Shown: positions 56,090 through 64,000 of the stretch, one piece after another
Numbering within the stretch: the first letter of the stretch is position 1
Layout of the letters: the number at the start of each line of letters is the position of its first letter
Origin: Rhineura floridana
Lineage: Eukaryota; Chordata; Lepidosauria; Squamata; Rhineuridae
Assembly (NCBI RefSeq): GCF_030035675.1
Contig: NC_084484.1
Coordinates: 182,379,434 to 182,443,433, forward strand
Direction of reading: 5' to 3'
DNA: 64,000 nt
Program-made: the position numbers and the translations under genes
The notes under the pieces: model-generated
Databases searched by the model: none
What the model was told of the DNA's origin: nothing
The model's input: only the letters and a program-made list of their open reading frames with translations

Positions 56090-56176
56090 GCCACTTGTCA
56101 GGGTTGGGCAGTGCCAGAGGCAAAAGTGGACGGAGCAATCAATGAACACTCGACCTTTGTATAGTAGGCTACTACG

Positions 56177-56285
56177 CCATGGAGACTGGTGGCTCCAATG
56201 ACAGTGGACAGTTTCTTGAAAGTTCAGAATAAAACCCGGAGCGAATGCACTACCCCACTTACATCGGAGCCACCAATCTTCACTG
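56177..56285. mobile_element. Foldback MITE, GGTGGCTCC family, nested
   Basis: 109 bp with GAGACTGGTGGCTCC and GGAGCCACCAATCTTC arms. Flanks CTACTACG and TTATTACG agree at 6 of 8, both differences being C/T. Confidence 0.7.
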
Positions 56286-56575
56286 TTATTACGAACACAC
56301 CCTTCCATATCCTCCACCTAAACAAGCAAGAGACCTCATCAGAGTTCAAGCGAGGCACATTCTAGCGAGGTAAAAACACTCCGGGTGTGAAGCAAGGCCA
56401 GTGAGAGGTGTGGCCTGGGAAGAATCCCGAGGGCCAGACAGAGAGGCCTGGAGCGCCGCATTTGGCCCCAGGGCCTGAAGTTCTCCACCTGCGTGATAAA
56501 CCTTGGTCCTGCCTCACCCTCATTGCCATCTCTTGCTGTGGCCTTGGCTTCGACCGCACCTGACCTCCTGCTCCT

Positions 56576-56655
56576 CTAGGAGCTGTAAACCGCCCAGACA
56601 GCTTCGGCTATGGGGCGGTATATAAATGTAATAAATAAATACATAAAATTTTGAA
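56576..56655 (+). mobile_element. L2 LINE extreme 3' end
   Basis: GTAAACCGCCCAGACAGCTT, GGGCGGTATATAAATGTAAT and an AATAAATACATAAA tail; only about 80 bp. Confidence 0.8.
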
Positions 56656-56914
56656 GTTCTTAGCTTGCTAATGGGCTTCCTCTGGTGGAGGAAGAGTAGG
56701 ATATACGTTTTGAAAAACACCAGTAAATGAATGTACACAAACCTCTCTGTTGGGGAAGACACAGAGAACCTGCTAGTTCTGCAACTCCTAACACCCTTCA
56801 CCATTAGTCATGCTAGCTGGGGCTCATGGGATTTGGCATCCAACAACCTCTGGAGAGCCAGCCCTAGTGTTCGACTCATTGCACGATGGATACTCAGCCG
56901 CCAGTATTGTTCCC

Positions 56915-57294
56915 TTGTTCCAAGGAGCGCCTCCAGCTTCATCAGCGATGCCGCCCAACAAGATCAGCCTCAAAAGACCTTCTCTCCATCCCACCAGTCA
57001 AAACAGCCAGACTGGTGAGCACTAGGGAGAGGGCTTTTTCAATTGTGGCCCCCATCCTGCGGAACTCCCTCCCAAATGATCTCCGCCATGCCCCTTCCAT
57101 GATGAGTTTCCGCCAGGCCTTGAAGACCTGGCTCTTTAGGCAGGCTTTTACGGTGGGCTAGGTTTTACTATTATTGCTTCAGATTTTTAATGTGTAATGT
57201 ATTTGTACATTTTATTTTGTACGTCGCCCACAGTGGCTGGACAACCAGCCAGATGGGCGACTAATAAATTTAATAATATATAAATAATAAATTG
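56915..57294 (+). mobile_element. L2 LINE ORF2 C-terminus and 3' end, just upstream of P2RY2
   Basis: Reads KTARLVSTRERAFSIVAPIL, RNSLPNDLRHAPSMMSFRQA and LKTWLFRQAF, then GTCGCCCACAGTGGCTGGAC and a TAATAAAT-rich tail. The tail ends about 40 bp before the splice acceptor. Confidence 0.85.
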
Positions 57295-57299
57295 TTTTC

Positions 57300-57333
57300 C
57301 CTTGACTTCTTTTTTTGGTTCCCCCCCACCCAG
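57300..57333 (+). promoter_or_regulatory. Splice acceptor of the P2RY2 coding exon
   Basis: A long pyrimidine tract (T7, then C7) ends in CCCAG at 57333, four bases before the start codon. This fits the known P2RY2 layout, in which upstream exons carry only 5' UTR and one exon carries the coding sequence. The reading frame stays open upstream of the ATG through the tract but has no ATG there, so translation should begin at 57338 unless an upstream exon supplies an in-frame start. Confidence 0.7.
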
Positions 57334-57337
57334 TGCT

Positions 57338-58417
57338 ATGGCGAACATCACACTCTTGCTGCGCTCCTTGAACCCCAGCACCAACGTCTCGGATGCCGAT
57401 TGCAGCGGGGAAGACAATACCTACAAGTGCCAGTTCAACGAGGAGTTTAAGTACATCCTGCTGCCTGTCTCCTACAGCATCGTCTTCGTGGTCGGCCTCT
57501 GCCTCAACCTGCTGGCCCTTTACATCTTCGTCTTCAGGATCAAGACCTGGAACGCCTCTACCACCTACATGTTCAACCTGGCCCTCTCCGACATGCTCTA
57601 CGTGGTTTCACTGCCACTCCTGGTGTACTATTATGCCATGAGGGACAACTGGCCCTTCAGCGTGGGCTTGTGCAAGATCGTGCGCTTCCTGTTCTACACC
57701 AACCTCTACTGTAGCATCCTCTTCCTGCTGTGCATCAGCGCCCACCGCTTCATGGGTGTTTGCTTCCCTCTGAAGTCCCTGGAGTGGGGCCAAGTCCGCT
57801 ACGCCCGATGGGTGTCCGGTATTGTCTGGGCAGCTGTGATTGCCTGCCAGTCCCCGGTGCTCTTTTTCGTCACGACAAGTCAACGGTGCAACAAGATCAC
57901 CTGTCACGACACATCGTCGAAGGACCTCTTTGGGGACTTTGTCATCTACAGTTCGGTGATGCTCGTCCTGCTGTTCTGCATCCCTTTCTTGGTCATCATC
58001 GTTTGCTACTGCCTGATGGCCCGCAAGCTGCTCCAGCCCACCCGCGGCACCACCCGCATGTCCAGATCCAAGAAGAAGTCGGTCAAGATGATTGTCATCG
58101 TCTTGGTGGTCTTTATTGTTTGCTTTTTGCCTTTCCACATCACACGCACCTTGTACTACTCCTTCCGGAACTGGGACCTGAGCTGCCCGACCCTCAACGC
58201 CATCAACTTGGCGTACAAAATCACCCGGCCGCTGGCCAGCACTAACAGTTGCGTGGACCCCATCTTGTACTTTTTGGCAGGACAAAAGTTTGTGAAGTTT
58301 GCCTGCCCCCAAATGTCAGCAAACGGCGAGAACCAAACGACGTCGGGCAGCACCCCGAATTGTCACTTGCGGGCGAGGGACCACCTAGCGATGAAAGCCA
58401 AACATATGGTGTCTTAG
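57338..58417 (+). CDS. P2RY2: P2Y purinoceptor 2-like GPCR (ATP/UTP receptor), intact coding exon
   Basis: A 359-residue seven-transmembrane receptor of the P2Y family; known P2Y2 proteins sense extracellular ATP and UTP at the plasma membrane and couple mainly through Gq. The TM1 entry ([10 protein letters not shown]), EL1/TM3 (WPFS, then [15 protein letters not shown]), EL2 (CHDTS), TM6 ([11 protein letters not shown]) and TM7 ([10 protein letters not shown], then DPILY) read as P2Y2 rather than P2Y4 or P2Y6. Nucleotide-contact residues are kept: R117, H267/R270, K294/R297. The TM3 end is HRF (residues 136-138). Disulfide cysteines C112-C189 and C31-C283 are present, and N3 and N16 are N-glycosylation sites. 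The start is the ATG at 57338, directly after a splice acceptor and with G at -3 and +4. Two oddities: the RGD of human P2Y2 is MRD here (101-103), and the cytoplasmic tail is only about 40 residues, shorter than in human. The assignment against P2RY4 rests on remembered family sequences. Confidence 0.9.
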   Translation: MANITLLLRSLNPSTNVSDADCSGEDNTYKCQFNEEFKYILLPVSYSIVFVVGLCLNLLALYIFVFRIKTWNASTTYMFNLALSDMLYVVSLPLLVYYYAMRDNWPFSVGLCKIVRFLFYTNLYCSILFLLCISAHRFMGVCFPLKSLEWGQVRYARWVSGIVWAAVIACQSPVLFFVTTSQRCNKITCHDTSSKDLFGDFVIYSSVMLVLLFCIPFLVIIVCYCLMARKLLQPTRGTTRMSRSKKKSVKMIVIVLVVFIVCFLPFHITRTLYYSFRNWDLSCPTLNAINLAYKITRPLASTNSCVDPILYFLAGQKFVKFACPQMSANGENQTTSGSTPNCHLRARDHLAMKAKHMVS

Positions 58418-59504
58418 CCGCTGACATTTCTGACTTCACCAATCTGCAAAGTATTACCTACTTATCTACGATGGTAGGAAAAGGTTCCAGAGAGCAGGAA
58501 GGATGGCTTCATTATCGACTTCTGAGACACTGGGCATGTATTTTTCAGCCCGTATAATCAGGAAATGGTACAGAAGTGTTGTACACATCACTTTTCCCAC
58601 ACATTTTTTTTTGGGGGGGGGGGAGCTAGGTACTATTAAGCATGTTGTCTGATCTGATAACTTGTACACAGCACAATAGGCACCCAGTTGTGTGAATGGT
58701 CTGCTAAGGGAATGCCCATCCTACAGAAGGCAGTCAGTTAGAAGCTAGAAAAGAAACGGAACCATCTGTGCAGAGACAGAGGCAATGTGGTGTAGTAGAT
58801 AAAGTGTTGGGCTTAGACCCAGTGCACACACGCAGTGCATCAGATGGGGAAATTGTTCCTGGACTGCACCACTTCAGTTTGCATGTGGGGAGGGGGGGCA
58901 CAGTCTGAACGCTGAAAAATAACCCCTCCACATAGAAAGGAACATACTGTAGCGCACCACCCCAATCTCCGAGCGATCTCCAGGGGTTCCTGTGCTTGCC
59001 CAGGGTTTGCTTTCCTTGGGAAGAAGGTCAGCGGAGACTGTGGTGTCTTTATGAAATATGGTTCATTTATTTGCACACTTTCCAACCTGAGCTTAAGATG
59101 GAGGGGTTCAAAGCATCAGCAATCCAGTAGATCTTGCTTTTCCATCAGGCTTACAGGAGGCATCCTCAAGCCATGGTGCAGGGAGCCAGCCTCTCCGCCT
59201 GCTTCCAGTCCCTAGCCTTTCCTCAGACCCAACTAAAAACACAACTCCCTCTTAGGTGGGGGGGGGCTCTCCTGAAGAATTTCAATAACAATAGGATCTC
59301 CCTGGCCCATTCACCAGTTAATGGGCACTTGGCAGAGCGTTAGCCCACCTGGCCACTATTAGGCTAACAAAGGAGACTCATCTGACCAACAGAGCAGGCC
59401 TCTCAGCTGCAGAGCCCACCTCCAGATGCAGGGTTCCAAATCAGAGGCTGGAAGGGGACCCACAGAAATCATCCATCTCAACCCCAAACCCATAACAATA
59501 CAAA
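58418..59504 (+). other. Probable P2RY2 3' UTR and downstream flank
   Basis: This stretch follows the TAG stop and is largely free of recognised repeats apart from a short SINE-head-like piece near 58786-58830. No canonical AATAAA is seen from the stop until an L2 tail near 61180 and two hexamers at 61621 and 61632, so the polyadenylation site is uncertain. Confidence 0.4.
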
Positions 59505-59650
59505 GAGTCAGACCATTGGCCTATCTAACTCAGTATTGCCCATTCTGACTGGCAGCAGCTCTCCAGGATTTCAGGCAGGGATTCTTTCCAGGCCCTACCT
59601 GGAGATGCCAAGGATTGCACCTGGGGCCTTTTGCATGCAAAAGATGTCCT
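59505..59650 (-). mobile_element. tRNA-derived SINE
   Basis: AGAGTCAGACCATTGGCCTA, TCTGACTGGCAGCAGCTCTC and ACCTGGAGATGCCAAGGATT; the head is partly lost after TTTTGCATGCAAA. Confidence 0.75.
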
Positions 59651-60559
59651 AAAAAACAGGCAAAGACCCAAATAGAACTTCTCTCCATAGCATCTAGATT
59701 TCAACATGTGGGAACCCTTTTATTCAGGTGAACGTTCAGCATTGCAACCATCCTCCCGCAATCTGCATCCTGAAGAAACGCAGTCCAGGAATGGATTCAT
59801 CATTTCATCTGCTGTTTGGGTAAACTGGAGCTGCCCATTCCTTGTGGCCAGCCTGTTTATTAGCAGTCTGATCTGCAGCCAGTAGCAGGTGAGCATGACA
59901 TGGAAAGCCTCATGTGGCAATGTCTGCTGATCAGACCTCTGTTAAAAGGCACAAGAGCAGCCTCAGGGCAGCTTCTCTCAGCCCCGGCCAGTGGCAACTC
60001 TCACACAAGCAATCATTTGGATCGGGAAGATCCAGATCCCTGCTCAGCCCTAAAGTTCACCAAGTATGCTCAAGCGATCTTTTGTCTCTCATCCTCACAG
60101 AGTTGTTGTGAGGATAAAATCAGTCTCATGTAATCTGCCCTGGCTACCCTAGGAGTACTTTCTATCATTTAAACCCAGTACTGTAGTGGCAAATTCAGAA
60201 GTGCAGGGTCCCTTCATGATGGTCAGAAGAACTACACCCATCCCTCTTTTTTTGCTGCTGAGTTGAGAATAAGATTCTTGTTAATGCCTTCTCTCACAAC
60301 AACAGATGTGCCTAGGAGCCAATAAGCACAAAAGTGTTAGCTACTGAAAGGAGTCTTCTCAGTGGCTGACTCAGCTCCTTTCACTCTGATTGGCTCTGAT
60401 CAGCAAGAAAGGACAAGAAAGCATGTTAGAGGATTTTTCTCAGTAGCGAAGACACTCCCCTTTCATGCTGATTGGCTCATAGGATGCTGGAGAAATAGGG
60501 ACCCTGCTGGGACCCTGCTCCCAAAAAGCTGAGGGGTCTCAGACCCTGGACAACTACAC
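59651..60559. other. Unassigned stretch
   Basis: Two related pieces (60330-60400 and 60425-60480) share the CTCAGTAGCGA/CTCAGTGGCTGA and TGATTGGCTC words, perhaps an old local duplication. Confidence 0.3.
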
Positions 60560-61198
60560 CACTATTTAAACCTAATTGCCCACCTTTCTGGATGGAGAAA
60601 ACGCTGCCATGCTTATCCATGCTTTTCTAACCTCCAGGCTTGACTGCTGTAATGCACTTTATATGGGGCTGCCCTTGAAGGTAACTTGGGTGCAAAATGC
60701 TTCTGCCTGTATTGTTGCAGGCATACTAAGGCTGTTTCCAGCCAGCGTTGCATCAATTGCTATGGCTCCCAATGTTCCCCCCAGCCCAGTTCAAGGTGCT
60801 ATAAAATCTTTCATGGTCTGAGCCCACATGCCTCAAAGACCACCCCTCCCCAAATCAGTCCACGTAACAGTGGCCGGCAAGTGTCCAAGCTCTGACTCCT
60901 GTGCCTTGACAGCTGCAGTGGGCCTAAGGTACTGGAATGACCCGTCACGTTTGACACAAGGAAGTGTCCATTTCTGACTGTTTTCTGTATAACATCCTCT
61001 CTGTGCCTAAAAATAAGAGTCCATAAGGGGCTGTAAGATCTATTTCAGCAAGCATTTGGTTGAATTTGTAGTTTTCAGTCTGTTTTGCTGGGGGTTGGTG
61101 ACATACAGTTTTATGGTTTTATTGACTTGTTTTTCAATATTGTATGCTGCTTGGAAAGGAAAAGAGACCTATAGATATTTTAAATAAAATTATTATTA
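60560..61198 (+). mobile_element. L2 LINE ORF2 C-terminal half and 3' end
   Basis: Frames read LIHAFLTSRLDCCNALYMGL and PLKVTWVQNASACIVAGILR, the L2-clade C-terminal region, broken further on. TTTTAAATAAAATTATTATT marks the tail. Confidence 0.75.
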
Positions 61199-61883
61199 TT
61201 ATTAACAATAACAAATCTAGTGGGGATTATACTGGCATAGTGGAGTCCCCCCCCCCCAAGATGGATAGCTGGCCATTTTACGTAACTAAGTTTCAGGCTA
61301 GGAGGGGAAAGGGTTCTGCTGTCATTAGGGTTGCCACCTTTTTTTTACTGTTTCTGCTCCTGCGCCTTTTGCACCTGCCTGAATGGCAGCAATTTAATAG
61401 GAGGAGACTTCCCCGGCATACAGAAAGGCAAAATGTCACCTGTTAAATTTGTACAGATAATGCAGCCATTTAAAAAGCTTAGGAACCTAGCCTGAAATGA
61501 AGTTGGCAACACTAAGAAGATGACGGGAAGAAAGAGCTCAGCTCTTTCCCACACCCACACCCACCTGACAATTCAGTAAACTGATCTCTTGCCTGAAAAT
61601 GTGACCGAGCCTTTTGGAAAAATAAACAAAGAATAAAATCTCAGATATTTTGGAAAACCCGGACAAATACATTGTGGTGGTATCCAAGGGTGGAATCCAG
61701 GAAGTGTTGCTCCTGCGTGGAGAGGCCTGGTCTCCTAGTGGCTACCTCATAGGTAGCCTCTGGATATTGAGGGGGAGGGAGGATGCCTTCACTATGCACT
61801 TAAACCAGTTTAACTGACTTGAGTTGGAAGTTGGCTCTCATCCAAACAACCCTGTGAAACGGTAGTTTTCTGAAGGGTCCAGG
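61199..61883. other. Unassigned; two AATAAA hexamers at 61621 and 61632
   Basis: Only the polyadenylation-type hexamers stand out; whether they serve P2RY2 is unknown. Confidence 0.3.
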
Positions 61884-62060
61884 AAAGGGGTTCCCAAAAT
61901 GTGGTCCGTCAGTTTCATTCAGGTGGTCCGTGACATGATTTTAAAGACACCTAAAAACCATACTGCTTCTGCACAGCACCTTACAGTTGCTTCAACAGGT
62001 AGAACAACTCATTAAGTGGTCTGCCAAGGCCCTTGCCAATTTCCACGTGGTCTAGGGGAT
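61884..62060. mobile_element. hAT element remnant (CAGTGGTTCCC family)
   Basis: GGGGTTCCCAAAATGTGGTC, CATTCAGGTGGTCCGTGAC and CATTAAGTGGTCTGCC match 49211-49910 in the other orientation. Confidence 0.5.
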
Positions 62061-62399
62061 TCTGACTGAGGATTCTTGGAGCACCCACAAAAGAACAATC
62101 CTTGCGGGTGGCTGGTGGAGAAGCATCATGTGGAGGAAGAGGAGACCCTTAAGTGAAACCCTTTGGACTGGATTGCTTCCTGTCTCCCTCTGCATGGCCC
62201 CAATATCTGCTACCCCAAAGTTCTGTGTGTATGTGAGAGAGAGAAGGAGAGGCAGAAAGGGGAAAGGGGAAGGGGAAGGAGAAAATGTTTACGCTGCAGT
62301 TGTGTTACACTGGGGGAAAAACCATCACAGATTAGATCTGAAAAGGCACGTGAGGACAACACAGAAAACACTGGAATGCAATAATTTGACATCGGGCAT

Positions 62400-62802
62400 T
62401 GCAGGCGACGTGTTTAACCGAGAGCATTCATCCTGATCTGTTTTCACAAAGTTTGCATGGACGTTATGTGACATTTATTGAGCATTAATTCCCATTTGTT
62501 TGCACAGAGGTTGTACAACATTGTGTCAAGTGATTGTTATCCCACACTCTCCTCGAGTGTGGTTCCTCATCCTTTCCACAAATAGTTTGATTTTCTTTTT
62601 CTAATATTTTCTTTTAAATTGAGCACCACAGCACCAAATCTACATTAACTGCACAAGTTAAATTTGCCAAGATAGGATTGAATCCCACCTGCAAAATAAC
62701 AACAGTCTGGAAATGGTAGTCATCTGGAAGCTCTGTATAAAATGAGTGAACAAAAGACGGCAAAATGAAAGGGTGCTTCCATTTTTTGGGTGGGATTCAA
62801 TC

Positions 62803-62878
<76 letters not shown>

Positions 62879-63125
62879 CCTGCCCTTCCTCCCAGTAGGA
62901 GCCCAGAGTGGCAAACAAAAACATTAGAAACACTCTAAAACCTCTCTCTTGCACAACCAATATGGTTTCCCAAAAGATCAGACTTTTTGTGATAATGAAA
63001 GTGATGAGAAAATGCAGAGGAAAGTGTGAATTTGAAATAACACTTGCTCTGATGCAGCGCTGACTAGCCTGCAAACAAATCAGAATGAATGCACATTAGA
63101 CAGGTTGTCTGGAAGCACCCAAAAG
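62400..63125. mobile_element. Old interspersed repeat(s) with GGTGCTTCC ends, interrupted by an L2 tail
   Basis: GGGTGCTTCCATTTTTTGGG at 62772 and TGTCTGGAAGCACCC at 63107-63121 are inverted ends. GCATTCATCCTGAT words also occur at 3250 and 41830. Flanks AAATGAAA and AAAAGAGA agree at 6 of 8. Confidence 0.45.
62806..62873 (+). repeat. (TTA)n microsatellite
   Basis: About 22 units, directly joined to a minus-strand L2 end (62874-62945, CCTGCCCTTCCTCCCAGTAG). Confidence 0.95.
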
Positions 63126-63147
63126 AGAGGAACTTTAATAGGGAAGC

Positions 63148-63545
63148 AATGTACCAGCTGGTATAGCACAGTGGGGAGGAGAGCCTGGCTGGGAGTCCAG
63201 AGTCTGCGAGTTCAGATCCTCGCTTGTGTCTCCCGGGTGTTAAGGGCCAGCTAAAGATCACCCCACAGGGAGTGGCTCAGGGGTGACGTGCCCTGCCACC
63301 TGTGCAGCCGGGGGCAAGCTGCACAGTTGCAAGGAGCCCAGTTGCCCCCCAGCTGGCAGTTGTGGACAAGGAAGGGGCTGGCTTGTGCAGCTGTGGCAAG
63401 CTGAGCAAGCCCCAGCCAGCTAGGGAGGACTAGCCTCAGAGGGAGGCAATGGGAAACCCCCTCTGAATACCGCTTACCATGAACACCCTATTCATAGGGT
63501 AGCCATAAGTCGGGATCGACTTGAAGGCAGTCCATTTCCACTTCA
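63148..63545 (+). mobile_element. Long-body Sauria-type SINE
   Basis: tRNA-like head CTGGTATAGCACAGTGGGGA with B-box GAGTTCAGATCC, about 200 bp of GC-rich body, then GGCAATGGGAAACCCCCTCT, AGCCATAAGTCGGGATCGAC and a CATTTCCA tail. Roughly twice the length of the copies at 15.1 and 47.3 kb. Confidence 0.75.
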
Positions 63546-64000
63546 ATGTACTACAGAAGCTTCTGGATCTCGCTTGGCAGTTGGTCTGAAATGCAGCTCC
63601 TACTGCTACAGATGAACTGTCCCCTTAACGCCAGAGAAACTAGGTCTGAGCGCCATGAACAACCACATGGACGAGAGGCAGGGCAGCGCAGTTCCAAGCA
63701 ACAGCGGCTGAAGATTGTCACCACTCCTGGCTTCTCCCCACCTGGCAGAAAGCACCATGATTGGTTGTCAGCTGCCAATCATTTATCTTGGCTGCTTCCT
63801 TCTCTGTCCTCTATGGTACCCCATTTTCATAAGCAACCACAAGGGGTGTAAGAAGGAAGCCACTTCCGTTCCACCCTGGATTCATTGCAATCAGCGCTGT
63901 TGCTACCCAGCTACTAATCTCAAAAACAATGCAGTAAATAATATAATTATTTACATTAGCAGAAAAAGCAACCATAGTGAATGCTGCTTGTATTTGCCTG
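63546..64000. other. Unassigned stretch to window end
   Basis: No repeat or gene-like frame recognised. Confidence 0.3.

Larger units (their letters stand above)
55766..56510. mobile_element. Interspersed repeat (as at 52060) with two nested MITEs
   Basis: Outer sequence: AACCATTTCCAGGCCAAGGG, GCAAAAGTGGACGGAGCAAT, GAGTTCAAGCGAGGCACATT, CTGAAGTTCTCCACCTGCG. The inner elements at 55844-56089 and 56177-56285 are younger. Confidence 0.55.

Noticed and set aside
57302-57337. Upstream extension of the receptor frame to a TTG codon
   Set aside because: This stretch is the pyrimidine tract and splice acceptor; the strong ATG at 57338 is the natural start.
57608-58312. 234-codon open frame on the minus strand opposite the receptor
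   Set aside because: A shadow of the GC-biased receptor codons; its product is rich in Asp, Gln and Glu and has no family features.

Overview
The window looks like vertebrate nuclear DNA, most probably from a squamate reptile (lizard or snake). The support is the mix of repeats: BovB (RTE) LINEs, tRNA-headed SINEs with a BovB-type 3' end (Sauria SINE style), L2 and CR1 LINEs with typical sauropsid 3' ends, and many short hAT-type foldback elements. The species cannot be told from the sequence alone. No prokaryotic, organellar or CRISPR signal was seen.

Only one protein-coding gene is supported. An intact, intronless coding exon at 57338-58417 (+) encodes a P2Y-family nucleotide receptor that best fits P2RY2 (ATP/UTP receptor). 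It sits behind a clear splice acceptor, as expected for a gene with upstream 5'-UTR exons. A repeat-free block ending in a strong splice donor at 29012/29013 is a candidate upstream exon, so roughly 28 kb of the window may be one P2RY2 intron. The 3' UTR and flanking DNA follow to the right.

Everything else recognisable is transposon-derived. From left to right: 1-9 kb holds CR1, SINE and L2 debris, foldback MITEs and a solo LTR (4400-5240). 9-17 kb holds L2 tails, a second kind of solo LTR (10497-11008), a nest of three foldback elements (11.5-12.8 kb), a 5S rRNA-derived SINE and a CR1 end. 20.5-25.7 kb holds a (TATC)n array and a three-layer nest (BovB split by L2, L2 split by a solo LTR), followed by another solo LTR of the same family. 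26-50 kb holds SINEs, CR1 ends, AT-rich MITEs, six of the seven copies of one palindromic hAT MITE, and a solo LTR inside CR1 (40577-41141). 50-57 kb holds microsatellites, a BovB copy with inverted 5' part, a probable LTR and nested MITEs. 57-64 kb holds P2RY2, then L2, hAT and SINE remnants.

Several insertions carry exact target-site duplications that can be read directly: 8 bp for the hAT MITEs and 5 bp for the solo LTRs. The insertion order is therefore well supported at several loci. No new gene system was found. The points most worth checking are the receptor's lost integrin-type motif, the candidate upstream exon, the SINE body that matches the 5' region of BovB, the inverted BovB copy, and the nested and palindromic elements. 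Boundaries of old repeats are approximate (tens of bases).
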